32,429 nucleotides of DNA from an uncultured Clostridia bacterium (GTDB lineage Bacteria; Bacillota; Clostridia; Christensenellales; CAG-917), in assembly GCA_944358385.1 (NCBI GenBank), contig CALVQW010000016.1, forward strand, positions 1 through 32,429, in the 5' to 3' direction. The notes below the pieces were generated by a model that had not been told where the DNA came from, did not search any database, and saw only the letters and a program-made list of their open reading frames with translations. The position numbers and the translations under genes are program-made. Below are positions 14,176 through 22,491 of this stretch, piece by piece; positions within the stretch are counted from its first letter, which is position 1, and each line of letters opens with the position of its first letter.

Positions 14176-15833
14176 TTCTTGGAATCCGCGAGGGCTTGCT
14201 CTTTCTTACCCTTCTCCATCAGCTTCTCCGCTTTTTTGATCTTCTTGTCACGCTTGGGACCGGCGGGATACTGCTGGGCTTTCTTGAGCTTGTACTCGGC
14301 GAGCTGGAGGGTGTCCACTTTGGTGCGTTTCTTGACGAGGGAGAACACGTCGTCGAAGCGGTTGAGTGCCTCGTCGATGATCTCGTCGGTGTCCGCCATG
14401 GAGGTGTAGAGCCTGCTGCCCGCGAGGGTGACGATGCCGTGGGACATATAAGCCGCGCCCATATGCTCCATCGCTTCCTTCCTGACCATGATGGAATCCT
14501 TCTTCTTGAGGACGCCGAGGAGGCTCAGGATGCACTTGGAGGAGAAGTCGTAGCTCATCGCGCCCGTGCATTCGAGGTGGACGATGGAACCCTGGTTGTA
14601 AGCGACATAGGGCAGATCGTGTTTCTTGATGAGGTCGACGAGACCGTCGGTCAGCCTGTTGCCGGCAAGACCTGCCTTGACGCAGGCGTCGTTCTTCCTG
14701 ATCTCCTTGATGGCGACATAGCCTGCCATTGCGGAGAGGGGGTTTGCGGCGAGAGTGCCGCCGACATACGCCTTTTTCGCACCGCCCGCGACGCCTGCCG
14801 CGAGAAGGTCGACGTACTTGGCTTTGCCGCCGATGCCGCCCGCTGCGGGATAGCCGCCCGCGACGATCTTGCCGAAGATGGTGAGATCGGGCACGACATC
14901 GAAGAGTCCCTGCGCGCCGCCGACGCCCACACGGAAACCGGTGACGACTTCGTCGAAGATGAGGAGCGCGCCGTACTTGTCGCAGAGTGCGCGCACTTTC
15001 TTGTTGTAATCGAAATCAACGGGACGGGTGCCGCTCTCGGGACCGACAGGCTCGACTATGACAGCCGCGGTGCCGCCGCGCATCCGGTTGAATTTGAGGT
15101 AATCTTCCAGCATCTCGGGATCGTTGGGACGCACCTCGTCGACGACGGAGAATGTGGCGTTGGGGATGCCGTAGGACTCGAGGAACTGTCTGGTGCCGGG
15201 GACTTTCGTGCCGTAGACCATCTGGTCGGACCAGCCGTGATACGCGCCGCCGATCTTGATGACTCTCTTGTTCTTGGTCGCACAGCGTGCCACGCGGATG
15301 GCACCCATGACGGACTCGGTGCCGCTGCCCAGCATACGGAACTTCTCGACATTGGGCATGCACTCGTGGATCTCTTTTGCGATGAGCAGCTCCGCCTCAT
15401 GGAACAGACCGGTGACGGGACCGCAGTCCTTGATGAGCTTGATCGCCTCTTCCTGGATGGCGGGATAGTTGCTGCCCAGGATGGTGGGACCGCCCGCTTG
15501 CAGGAAGTCGATATACTTGTTGCCGTCGAGGTCGTACATGTACGCGCCTTCCGCCTTGACGATGCACATCGGGAAAGGCTTGTTGAAAGCGAGGTTGTGC
15601 TGCACGCCGCCGGGGATATACTTCTTGGCTTCCGCGGTGATGGCTTTGGACTTGGCGCACTGCTTGTCGTAGTAGTTGTCGCAGATGTCCTTGTAAGCCT
15701 CTTCGGTGACGCTGTAAATGGGCTGAGAGGTAAGCTCACTCAAGCTCTGATTGATCTCCTGAGCGTTTGCCCAGCGGGTGACGCCGTAGCCGGCTTCTTT
15801 CTTGCCCTTAAGTTCGGTGTAAGTGACTTTCAT
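14172..15833 (-). CDS. class III aminotransferase, glutamate-1-semialdehyde aminomutase-like
   Basis: PLP-dependent enzyme of the HemL group. Landmarks: PGGVQHN and DGNKYIDF near the N-terminus, GSGTES (169-174) binding the PLP phosphate, AYHGWSD, FDEVVTGFRV with the cofactor Asp (294), and IFGKIVAGGYPAAG with the Schiff-base Lys (322). At 553 residues it is about 120 longer than HemL: roughly 65 extra residues precede the fold and a Lys/Glu-rich coiled tail (about 510-553) follows. No other tetrapyrrole genes are nearby, so a different amino substrate is quite possible. GGAGGG precedes the ATG, and an excellent promoter sits at 15866-15894. Single-gene unit; the stop codon lies within a repeat element. 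Confidence 0.85.
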   Translation of the reverse strand: MKVTYTELKGKKEAGYGVTRWANAQEINQSLSELTSQPIYSVTEEAYKDICDNYYDKQCAKSKAITAEAKKYIPGGVQHNLAFNKPFPMCIVKAEGAYMYDLDGNKYIDFLQAGGPTILGSNYPAIQEEAIKLIKDCGPVTGLFHEAELLIAKEIHECMPNVEKFRMLGSGTESVMGAIRVARCATKNKRVIKIGGAYHGWSDQMVYGTKVPGTRQFLESYGIPNATFSVVDEVRPNDPEMLEDYLKFNRMRGGTAAVIVEPVGPESGTRPVDFDYNKKVRALCDKYGALLIFDEVVTGFRVGVGGAQGLFDVVPDLTIFGKIVAGGYPAAGGIGGKAKYVDLLAAGVAGGAKKAYVGGTLAANPLSAMAGYVAIKEIRKNDACVKAGLAGNRLTDGLVDLIKKHDLPYVAYNQGSIVHLECTGAMSYDFSSKCILSLLGVLKKKDSIMVRKEAMEHMGAAYMSHGIVTLAGSRLYTSMADTDEIIDEALNRFDDVFSLVKKRTKVDTLQLAEYKLKKAQQYPAGPKRDKKIKKAEKLMEKGKKEQALADSKN

Positions 15834-15865
15834 TTTGCCCTCCGTATCAATTTTTTGACGTTTAG

Positions 15866-15894
15866 ATTATACCAAAGCTTTTCCGCATTGTAAA
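15866..15894 (-). promoter_or_regulatory. promoter of the aminotransferase gene
   Basis: Minus-strand TTTACA (15889-15894) and a perfect TATAAT (15866-15871) with a 17-base spacer. Transcription should begin about 25 bases before the start codon. Confidence 0.85.
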
Positions 15895-16147
15895 CGGATA
15901 GACCGCCCGAAAAACCTATACAGACCGCCCGATATGTCTCGCAAAAAACATATCTTCCGCATTTGTTTTTTATCGCGCGTCATCGCGCGCGTGCGACCTA
16001 ATGCCTGACCGGAATGATACGAACTCTCATGGAGCGATGCATCCCGCAAAAAAAAGACCGCCCGCGGATGACAAAGGGAGTCCGTGAGGCGGCTCGGACA
16101 CTACGGGCGCATAATGCGTCCGCGCGTCGCGCGTGTGCGCGCGTAAA
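15895..16147. other. gene-free spacer between the aminotransferase and HU genes
   Basis: No credible gene or RNA gene seen. The only repetition is the phrase AGACCGCCCG, present three times (near 15900, 15922 and 16057), and a CG-rich alternating stretch near 16115-16145. Confidence 0.5.
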
Positions 16148-16173
16148 AGCAGTGCCCTGCCGAAGCAGGGCAC
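16148..16173 (-). terminator. terminator of the HU gene
   Basis: Minus-strand 9-bp stem GTGCCCTGC/GCAGGGCAC with a TTCG tetraloop (16152-16173), followed by TGCTTTTA. It lies about 10 bases after the stop. Confidence 0.85.
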
Positions 16174-16183
16174 CGAGTCAAGT

Positions 16184-16456
16184 TCAGTTGAACAGATCCT
16201 TGAACGCTTTGCCGAATTTGAGGACGGGAGCGTTGCTCGCGCCGATCACGATGGTCTCCTTCGTGATGGGGTTGAAGCCGGTCCTTTCGGGCTTATGCTT
16301 CAGCTCGTAAGTGCCGAAGCTTGCGATCGCCACTTTGTCGCCGCCCTTGAGAGCGTCCGCGATGACTGCGCCGTACGCTTCGACCGCCGCGGTCGCGTCT
16401 TTGATGGAAAGGTCTGCCTTGGCTGCAACTGCCTTGATAAAATCGGTTTTGTTCAT
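16184..16456 (-). CDS. hup: HU family DNA-binding protein
   Basis: Nucleoid-associated histone-like protein that bends DNA as a dimer. The 90-residue product follows the HU pattern throughout: MNKTDFIKAVAAKADLS, the KVAIASFGTYELKHK saddle, a beta-arm region containing RTGFNPITKETI, and the C-terminal PVLKFGKAFKDLFN. The intercalating Pro of the arm is present (FNP). Strong AGGAGG upstream, its own promoter at 16522-16550 and its own terminator, so it is a monocistronic, probably abundant transcript. Confidence 0.96.
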   Translation of the reverse strand: MNKTDFIKAVAAKADLSIKDATAAVEAYGAVIADALKGGDKVAIASFGTYELKHKPERTGFNPITKETIVIGASNAPVLKFGKAFKDLFN

Positions 16457-16521
16457 AATTACCTCCTGAGTTTATCCCGTTCCCCGCGGAAATTCTCCGC
16501 CCTGAAACGCTTTACGCCTAA

Positions 16522-16550
16522 ATTATACCCAATCCTGCGACAAAATGCAA
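16522..16550 (-). promoter_or_regulatory. promoter of the HU gene
   Basis: Minus-strand TTGCAT (16545-16550) and a perfect TATAAT (16522-16527) with 17 bases between. The remaining part of the gap to the lipoprotein gene (16551-16753) has no gene; a weak AGGGGAGG/CCTCCCCT hairpin near 16717-16740 may terminate the lipoprotein transcript. Confidence 0.8.
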
Positions 16551-16753
16551 CAATAAATTTTAATTAAACCCTTCCCCCACTGTTCAGAGGCTTTTTCGAT
16601 AGGATAAACGCCCATTTCGCGCGATATGTGCAACGGCAGACGGAAGAAGAGACGCTCGCACGCGCTCCCCCGTCCCGCCGCCGCGCATTTCCCTGCGGTG
16701 CGTTCCGCGCGCCCTTTGAGGGGAGGAGACGCCCTCCCCTGCCCCGAAACCCG

Positions 16754-17422
16754 TCAGGGACGGCGGGATACCACGCTGCCGTCCTCGGGCTTGACGAGCG
16801 CGCCCCAATAGTCGGTGCCTTCGCCGATGAAGGAGACGTAGTAGTAGAAGTTCTCGCGGTCGCCCGTTATCAGCTTGACGTATATCTCACGGGAAGGGCT
16901 GCCCGCGGCGCGCTCCTCCTCTATGAGATCGGCAAACAGCTTCCTTGCCACGTTCACCGCGTCTGTGGCAGTGAGTTTGCCATCGAGGACGGAGGAAAGC
17001 TCGAACTCGGTGGTCTGCCCACCCGCCGTGACGGAAATTTTCGCGGGGACAAAGCCGAGGGGGATGTCAGACTTGAAGTCACCGAACCCGCCCGCCGTGA
17101 GCGTCCCGGAGAGAGTCTCCTGCTCCCCGCCCGTGATGACGAAGGCGATCTCGTCATACTCCGCGACGGTGAGCGGGGTGACGGTAAGAGAGGCAAACTC
17201 CTTCACCTCGCCCACTTTGCCGTCCGCGACGAAGGGAGTCTCTTTCGCCCCCACTTCCAGGGTGACGGAGAACTCGTCGCCGTCCGCGATGTAGAGCGCA
17301 GAGACGGAGCGGGAGATGTCGGACGGCTCTTCCGAAGGGGTGCGGTCGCACGCGGCGAGAGCGAATACGGCTGCGCACACGGCGAGGATGAGACACACAA
17401 AAAGCAGCATCTTCTTTTTCAT
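16754..17422 (-). CDS. putative lipoprotein of unknown function
   Basis: A 222-residue secreted lipoprotein. The start at 17422 gives MKKKMLLFVCLILAVCAAVF followed by the lipobox LAAC, so the acylated Cys is at about residue 25; the frame extends upstream for 38 residues that look like non-coding sequence. The mature part is Asp/Glu-rich with alternating hydrophobic strands (EFSVTLEVG, ASLTVTPLTVAEYDEIAFVITG, KISVTAGGQTTEFELSSV), ending in an NFYYYVSFIGEGTDYWGALV segment reminiscent of small beta-rich extracytoplasmic domains. No named family recognised. Ribosome binding site is weak. It faces away from the P-type ATPase gene and shares a divergent intergenic region with it. Confidence 0.75.
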   Translation of the reverse strand: MKKKMLLFVCLILAVCAAVFALAACDRTPSEEPSDISRSVSALYIADGDEFSVTLEVGAKETPFVADGKVGEVKEFASLTVTPLTVAEYDEIAFVITGGEQETLSGTLTAGGFGDFKSDIPLGFVPAKISVTAGGQTTEFELSSVLDGKLTATDAVNVARKLFADLIEEERAAGSPSREIYVKLITGDRENFYYYVSFIGEGTDYWGALVKPEDGSVVSRRP

Positions 17423-17549
17423 ACCACAAGTGTATGCCCGCCCCTTCCCGTCTATTCCCCGCCCGCATCGCCGATGGCGGAAGGAGATCCGCGCCCTTCC
17501 CTCTCCCTTTCCGCACCGTCCGAAAGGAACGCGCATTTTCTCAATACGC

Positions 17550-17579
17550 TTGCGCGGGCGGCGCGCGTCGTGCTATCAT
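17550..17579 (+). promoter_or_regulatory. possible promoter of the P-type ATPase gene
   Basis: TTGCGC (17550-17555) and TATCAT (17574-17579) with an 18-base spacer; predicted transcription start is only about 22 bases before the start codon. No Shine-Dalgarno sequence lies in that short leader. Confidence 0.45.
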
Positions 17580-17607
17580 TATGTCAACAATCCCCCCATG
17601 GTGAAAA

Positions 17608-20052
17608 ATGACGGATCCGAGTGACATCTCCGCCTCCGAATTGCAGACGGAGCAAAGCCGAGACATTCCCTCCGCAGGGCTGACCTCTGCGGAAGTCGAA
17701 GCACGCGTCGCGGAGGGGAAGGTGAACGGCGAACAGACCGTGCGCACCAAGAGCGTGGCACAGATCCTGCGCTCCAACATACTCACGTTTTTCAACTTTG
17801 TTTTCATCGTCCTGGCGGTGCTGCTCGCGGGCTTCGTGGACGACGGCTTGGACGGCATAGGCAACTTCGGTTTTCTCATCCTCATAGTGTTCAACACGCT
17901 TGTGGGCATAGTGCAGGAACTGCGCGCCAAACGCACAATGGACAAGCTCTCCCTGCTCTCCGCGCCCAAGGCATTTGTCGTGCGCGACGGCGAGACGGAG
18001 GAGATAGCCATAGAGGAGATAGTGCTGGATGATGTGATGGAACTTGCCGCGGGCAGACAGGTGTGCGCGGATTCCGTCATAGTGGAAGGCAGCTGCGAAG
18101 TCAACGAGTCCCTCGTGACGGGCGAGCCGGACGCCATAGTCAAAAACGTGGGCGACCACGTGGTGTCGGGGAGTTTCGTGGTGTCCGGTAAAGCGAGATG
18201 CCGCGTGGAACACGTGGGCGCGGACAACTTCGTGATGAAGATCTCCTCCGGGGCAAAATATTTCAAGAAACCCACTTCGGAGATATGGCGCGCGCTCATG
18301 CTCATAGTCAAGGTGATGAGCATAGTCATCGTGCCCGTGGGCATCGCGCTCTTCTGCTCCAAATATTTCCGCTACCCCGACGCCTTGAACGACACCGTAG
18401 TCACGACGATAGCTTCCGTGATAGGCATGATCCCCTCCGGGCTGGTCGCCCTTGCAAGCACGGTGTTCTGCGTGAGCGTGATACGTCTCTCGCGCAGAAA
18501 GACGCTCGCGCAGGACCTTTATTGCGTAGAGACGCTCGCGCGCGTAGACGTGCTGTGTCTGGACAAGACGGGCACCATCACGGAAGGCAGCATGGAAGTG
18601 AGCGGCATCGCCCCGCGGGAAGGGCTTTCCGACAAGGAGTTCAAAGGCATGCTCCGCGACACCGTGACCGCGACGGGAGACGACAACGCGACGGCAAGCG
18701 CGATAAAGACCTTCCTTGCGGACGAGGACAGGGCGAGAGAGGCGGAAAGCTTCGTCCCCTTCTCCTCGGAAAGGAAGTGGAGCGGCGCGCGCATAGACGG
18801 CGTGAGCTATGTCCTCGGTGCTGCGGAATTCGTCCTCGGGCACGGCGACGAGATGCTGGCTCTCGCCTCCGAAAAGGCGGACGAGGGCTACCGCGTGCTC
18901 GTGCTAGCATCCTCAAAAGAGGAGTTCATCGACGGGAAACTGCCCGATAAAGTGTCGTTTGAGGGATTTGTCTACATCACGGACAAGATCCGCGCCGAAG
19001 CTCCGGACACCCTGCGTTTCTTCCGCGAACAGGGCGTGGATGTCAAGATAATCTCCGGCGACAACCCCTCCACGGTGCGCGCCGTCGCCAAGCGCGCGGG
19101 GCTGGAAAAGTGCGACGACATCATCGACATGTCCACCCTCTCCACGGAGGAGGAAGTGCGGGAGGCGGCGACGAAATACACCGTGTTCGGACGCGTCCTG
19201 CCCGACCAGAAACTCACCCTCGTCAAGGCACTCAAAGCCGCGGGACACACCGTGGCGATGACGGGAGACGGCGTCAACGACGTCCTCGCGCTCAAAGAGG
19301 CGGATTGCTCCGTCGCAATGGCGTCGGGATCGGACGCGGCAAAGAACGTCAGCTCCCTCGTGCTGTTGGACTCCAACTTCGCGTCCATGCCCCGCATAGT
19401 CGCAGAGGGACGCCGCTCCATCAACAATCTGGAACGCAGTGCCGCGCTCTACATCATGAAGACGGTGTACAACGTCCTGCTTGCCCTGCTCTTCATGTGC
19501 GTCAACATGCCTCTCCCCTTCGAACCGCGCAATCTCACTCTGATAGGCGGCGTGACCATCGGCATGCCCTCCATAGTGCTTGCTCTCGAACCCAACAACG
19601 ACCTCGTGAGAGGACGTTTCCTCACCAAGGTGCTGTGCCATGCCGTCCCGGGCGGGGTGATAGTCATGCTGGGTGCTGCTGCCGTCATGGTGGCGGGCAG
19701 ATATTTCCTGGACGTCACTCCCGATCAGATCCGCACCATGTACTGCATCGTGACCACGTTCGTGGGGCTTATCTATCTCTTCCGCGTCGCACTGCCCCCG
19801 ACATGGCTGCACATCCTGCTCTGTCTGGTGATGGTGGGCATATACGTGGGCTGCTATGTGACGGAGATCCAACTCATCATCGATTTCTTCGGCGTGGACA
19901 ACGACATCACCGCGGAGATGGGCAAGGCGCTTTCCGCCATATGCGCGGTGCTTGCGGTGCTGTATGCGGCGGTGAGCATACCCACGCGGGACCTGCACTC
20001 CAAGATAGACACCGCCCTCAACCGCAAGCTAAAAAAGAAAGTGGCTGTATAA
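17608..20052 (+). CDS. P-type cation-transporting ATPase (CtpE-like HAD family)
   Basis: Membrane pump of 814 residues. Visible in order: two N-terminal membrane segments (about 58-105), the actuator domain with VTGEP (170-174), two segments ending in the M4 turn IGMIPSGLV (about 272-280), the phosphorylation motif LDKTGTITEG (aspartate at 319), a short nucleotide domain, the hinge TGDGVNDVLALKEAD (about 550), and six C-terminal segments. The topology and MIPxGL wording fit the CtpE/YoaB-type calcium-like pumps rather than heavy-metal pumps (no CPC). The M4 motif has Ser where IPEGL pumps have a cation-binding Glu. The ATG lacks a ribosome binding site. The downstream carrier gene begins about 100 bases later. 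Confidence 0.9.
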   Translation: MTDPSDISASELQTEQSRDIPSAGLTSAEVEARVAEGKVNGEQTVRTKSVAQILRSNILTFFNFVFIVLAVLLAGFVDDGLDGIGNFGFLILIVFNTLVGIVQELRAKRTMDKLSLLSAPKAFVVRDGETEEIAIEEIVLDDVMELAAGRQVCADSVIVEGSCEVNESLVTGEPDAIVKNVGDHVVSGSFVVSGKARCRVEHVGADNFVMKISSGAKYFKKPTSEIWRALMLIVKVMSIVIVPVGIALFCSKYFRYPDALNDTVVTTIASVIGMIPSGLVALASTVFCVSVIRLSRRKTLAQDLYCVETLARVDVLCLDKTGTITEGSMEVSGIAPREGLSDKEFKGMLRDTVTATGDDNATASAIKTFLADEDRAREAESFVPFSSERKWSGARIDGVSYVLGAAEFVLGHGDEMLALASEKADEGYRVLVLASSKEEFIDGKLPDKVSFEGFVYITDKIRAEAPDTLRFFREQGVDVKIISGDNPSTVRAVAKRAGLEKCDDIIDMSTLSTEEEVREAATKYTVFGRVLPDQKLTLVKALKAAGHTVAMTGDGVNDVLALKEADCSVAMASGSDAAKNVSSLVLLDSNFASMPRIVAEGRRSINNLERSAALYIMKTVYNVLLALLFMCVNMPLPFEPRNLTLIGGVTIGMPSIVLALEPNNDLVRGRFLTKVLCHAVPGGVIVMLGAAAVMVAGRYFLDVTPDQIRTMYCIVTTFVGLIYLFRVALPPTWLHILLCLVMVGIYVGCYVTEIQLIIDFFGVDNDITAEMGKALSAICAVLAVLYAAVSIPTRDLHSKIDTALNRKLKKKVAV

Positions 20053-20115
20053 GCGGATAAGCCGGTTTTTCCCTTTCCTAAGATTAAAAAAGTATTAAAA
20101 GTTTTTCCGCGCGTA

Positions 20116-20144
20116 TTGATTTTGACGGCGGTGTATTTTATCAT
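20116..20144 (+). promoter_or_regulatory. possible promoter for a leaderless YfcC-type transcript
   Basis: TTGATT (20116-20121) and TATCAT (20139-20144) with a 17-base spacer. The predicted transcription start falls on or next to the ATG at 20152, and no Shine-Dalgarno precedes that ATG. Confidence 0.45.
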
Positions 20145-20151
20145 TGTTTCT

Positions 20152-21708
20152 ATGATAAGCAGGAAATTGAAAGAGGAAGAATACGCGCGTGTGGGCGGGA
20201 GCGCGATCGCGCTGCCCGACGGGCAGAAAGCTCCGCCGCGCACCATCGAAGTCTCCAAGCGCGCCATAGTCATAGCCGTCGTCATAGTGCTGGTGCTGGT
20301 CATCGCCGCCATAGTGCTGACGCAGGTGCTGCCCAAGGGCGCGTACGAACGCGCATTGGACGCGGACGGCAACGAGTACATCGTGGAGGACTCCTACCGC
20401 GAGGACGACACCCTCCCCTCCCTCAAATGGTGGCAGGCGGTGTTCTCCCCCGTGCTGGTGCTGGATCCGACCATGGACGGCTCCCTCATGGTGTGGGCAC
20501 TCATAGCCTTGCTGCTCGTGATAGGGGCGGTGTTCACCGCGCTGGACAACACGGGCGTGCTCATCTATATGGTGGAATCGCTGCGCAACCGATTCCGTGA
20601 CCGCAAATACATCCTGCTTTTCCTTCTCCCCTTCGCATTCATGTTCCTGGGTTCGTCGGCGGGGATGTTCGAGGAGCTTATCCCTCTCGTCCCGGTGGTG
20701 GTGCTGCTGTGTTACGCCTTCGGCTGGGACGCGCTGGTGGGGCTGGGCATCTCGGTGCTGGCGTCCTGCTTCGGCTTCGCGGCGGGAGTGGTGAACCCGT
20801 TTACGGTGGGCATCTCGCAGAATCTTATGGGCATCCCGATGTTCTCTGGCATAGAGATGCGCCTTCTCACATTCGTCGTCGCCTACATAGTCCTCATGGC
20901 GTTCATCTATCCCTACGCCCGCAGGATAGAGAAAAAGCCGGAGCGTTCCCTCGTCTACGGCGAGGATCTGCGCAAAAAGCAGGGCTTCGATTTCACCAGT
21001 GCGGATTTCGTCTACGACGAAGGCAAGTCCAAAGCCCTCAAATGGTTCGCGGGCTGGATGATCGCCATAGTCGCGGTCGCCGTCGTCTCCATCTTCCTGC
21101 AACCGCACTACATACCCGCTCTCGGCGATTTCGCCCTCGCGGATTACGTCCTCTACATCACGGTGACGATCTACGTCATCGCGGGCATAGGAGCGTGCAT
21201 CCTCTGCGGGCTGAAAGGCAAGTCCCTCCTCAAACACCTCGGCAAAGGGCTGGTGACTCTCCTCCCCGCCGTCGCCATGATCCTCATCGCCAGCGGCGTG
21301 AGATACATCATGGAGTCCGGCTCCGTCATGGACACCATCCTATACAAGGTCATAGAGGCGTGCAGAGGACAGTCCCCCGCCGTCATCATCCTGCTCGTCT
21401 ATCTCGTCATCTTCGTCTTTGAGATGTTCATCCCGTCCGGCTCGGCAAAGGCGTTCCTGCTCATGCCCATGATCGGCGCGATGTGTTCCCAGCTGGGAGT
21501 GGACGGACAGGTCGCGGTGCTGGCGTTCACCTTCGGGGACGGCTTCTCCAATATGCTGCTGCCCACCAACGCGGGACTGTTGCTCATCCTCGGCATGACC
21601 ACCGTCAACTACCCCAAATGGATACGTTGGAGCGGACCGATACAGCTCGTCCTGCTCTCTCTCACGGTGGGCATACTCATGCTCTCGCAATACGTCGTCT
21701 ACGCCTGA
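20152..21708 (+). CDS. YfcC-family membrane carrier (C4-dicarboxylate anaerobic carrier-like)
   Basis: A 518-residue integral membrane protein of the DcuC/YfcC group (ion transporter superfamily), whose members move dicarboxylates or basic amino acids. A cytoplasmic N-tail of about 45 residues leads to a first segment ending VLPKGAYERALDADGNEY, a layout typical of YfcC (hydrophobic helix, then VPAGxYER). Then come AVFTALDNTGVLIYMVESL, FMFLGSSAGMFEELIPLVPV, FGFAAGVVNPFTVGISQ, and the mirrored C-half with FIPSGSAKAFLLMPM and FGDGFSNMLLPTNAGLLL, the two re-entrant signatures. About 12 membrane segments. An in-frame TTG at 20116 could extend it by 12 hydrophobic residues; I prefer the ATG. Substrate unknown. 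Confidence 0.87.
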   Translation: MISRKLKEEEYARVGGSAIALPDGQKAPPRTIEVSKRAIVIAVVIVLVLVIAAIVLTQVLPKGAYERALDADGNEYIVEDSYREDDTLPSLKWWQAVFSPVLVLDPTMDGSLMVWALIALLLVIGAVFTALDNTGVLIYMVESLRNRFRDRKYILLFLLPFAFMFLGSSAGMFEELIPLVPVVVLLCYAFGWDALVGLGISVLASCFGFAAGVVNPFTVGISQNLMGIPMFSGIEMRLLTFVVAYIVLMAFIYPYARRIEKKPERSLVYGEDLRKKQGFDFTSADFVYDEGKSKALKWFAGWMIAIVAVAVVSIFLQPHYIPALGDFALADYVLYITVTIYVIAGIGACILCGLKGKSLLKHLGKGLVTLLPAVAMILIASGVRYIMESGSVMDTILYKVIEACRGQSPAVIILLVYLVIFVFEMFIPSGSAKAFLLMPMIGAMCSQLGVDGQVAVLAFTFGDGFSNMLLPTNAGLLLILGMTTVNYPKWIRWSGPIQLVLLSLTVGILMLSQYVVYA

Positions 21709-21767
21709 CCGCGGCAGGGCGCGGGAACCTGCTTCACCCGAAATGCGCCGCAACTCCGCCCATACGG

Positions 21768-21796
21768 TTGACCGATGCCCGCCGTAATGCAATAAT
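21768..21796 (+). promoter_or_regulatory. possible promoter of the zinc-ribbon membrane protein gene
   Basis: TTGACC (21768-21773), then AATAAT (21791-21796) at 17 bases or TAATAT at 19. A small GGGC/GCCC hairpin with an AGCA loop (21824-21835) lies just before the ribosome binding site. Confidence 0.4.
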
Positions 21797-21846
21797 ATAG
21801 TCAACGAAATAATACGATAAAAAGGGCAGCAGCCCTCGGAGTGGAT

Positions 21847-22365
21847 ATGGAACTTGCCGAAAAAGCAAAAAAGAGAAACTTCATCCTCGCGCTCATCTTT
21901 ACGGTGGGGCTGATCGCCGGCGTGCCATTCATAGTCGTCGGCGCGATCAACATGGGAGACAACAAGGGCTACATCGCCATGCTGGTCCTGGGCATCGTCG
22001 GCACTGTGCTGGGCTTCTACGGCACTCCCCTCCTTTGGGTGAGAGTCTCCACCGTGAATCAGGAACTCACGGTCGTCCGCGCCGTCACGCAGGAACATCT
22101 CTACACCGTCGCCGACCTCGCGCAACGCCTCTCCGTCAACGGCAAGACGGCTTCCGCCACCCTCAACAACTGCATCCGCAAGGGCTACCTTGTGGGCTAC
22201 ATCCGCGAAGGCGATAGTCTCGTCCTCAACGAGAACCGCGCCCTCGCTCCCACGCAGTACAGCGTCGTCTGCGCCCACTGCGGTGCCACCGTGCAGCTGC
22301 AAAAGGGCGAAACCTCCCGCTGCCCCTACTGCGGCAGCGTCCTCTCCGCCCCCGCCAAGCACTGA
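21847..22365 (+). CDS. small membrane protein with winged-helix-like and zinc-ribbon segments
   Basis: A 172-residue protein starting at the ATG that has GGAG 5 bases upstream; a GTG 6 bases earlier lacks spacing. Two hydrophobic segments (about 12-35 and 40-60) are followed by a cytoplasmic part: HLYTVADLAQRLSVNGKTASATLNNCIRKGYLVGYIREGDSLVLNE, which has the helix-helix-wing pattern of a winged helix. It ends in a Cys4 zinc ribbon (CAHCG and, 15 residues on, CPYCG). No named family recognised. It may be a membrane-tethered regulator or assembly factor; function unknown. Confidence 0.7.
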   Translation: MELAEKAKKRNFILALIFTVGLIAGVPFIVVGAINMGDNKGYIAMLVLGIVGTVLGFYGTPLLWVRVSTVNQELTVVRAVTQEHLYTVADLAQRLSVNGKTASATLNNCIRKGYLVGYIREGDSLVLNENRALAPTQYSVVCAHCGATVQLQKGETSRCPYCGSVLSAPAKH

Positions 22366-22432
22366 CATGCCCTGCATTTTTGCACAAACCGACACTTAAA
22401 CACACAAAAACGCGCGGTTGAACCGCGCGTTT
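22354..22432 (+). terminator. terminator cassette, copy 1
   Basis: A 12-bp stem AAACGCGCGGTT/AACCGCGCGTTT with a 1-base loop (22408-22432) ends a stretch that is largely repeated at 24136-24225, including AAGCACTGAC, TTGCACAAACC and CACACAAAA. In this copy AAGCACTGAC encodes the last codons and stop of the zinc-ribbon gene. Confidence 0.7.
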
Positions 22433-22491
22433 ACGGATGATATATCACGCGGTATCTCACGCGGACAATACATTATCATTAAGGGCTTGAA

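Noticed and set aside
17584..18843. 419-codon minus-strand frame opposite the P-type ATPase
   Set aside because: Antisense shadow of a well-conserved gene; His/Arg-rich composition without any domain.
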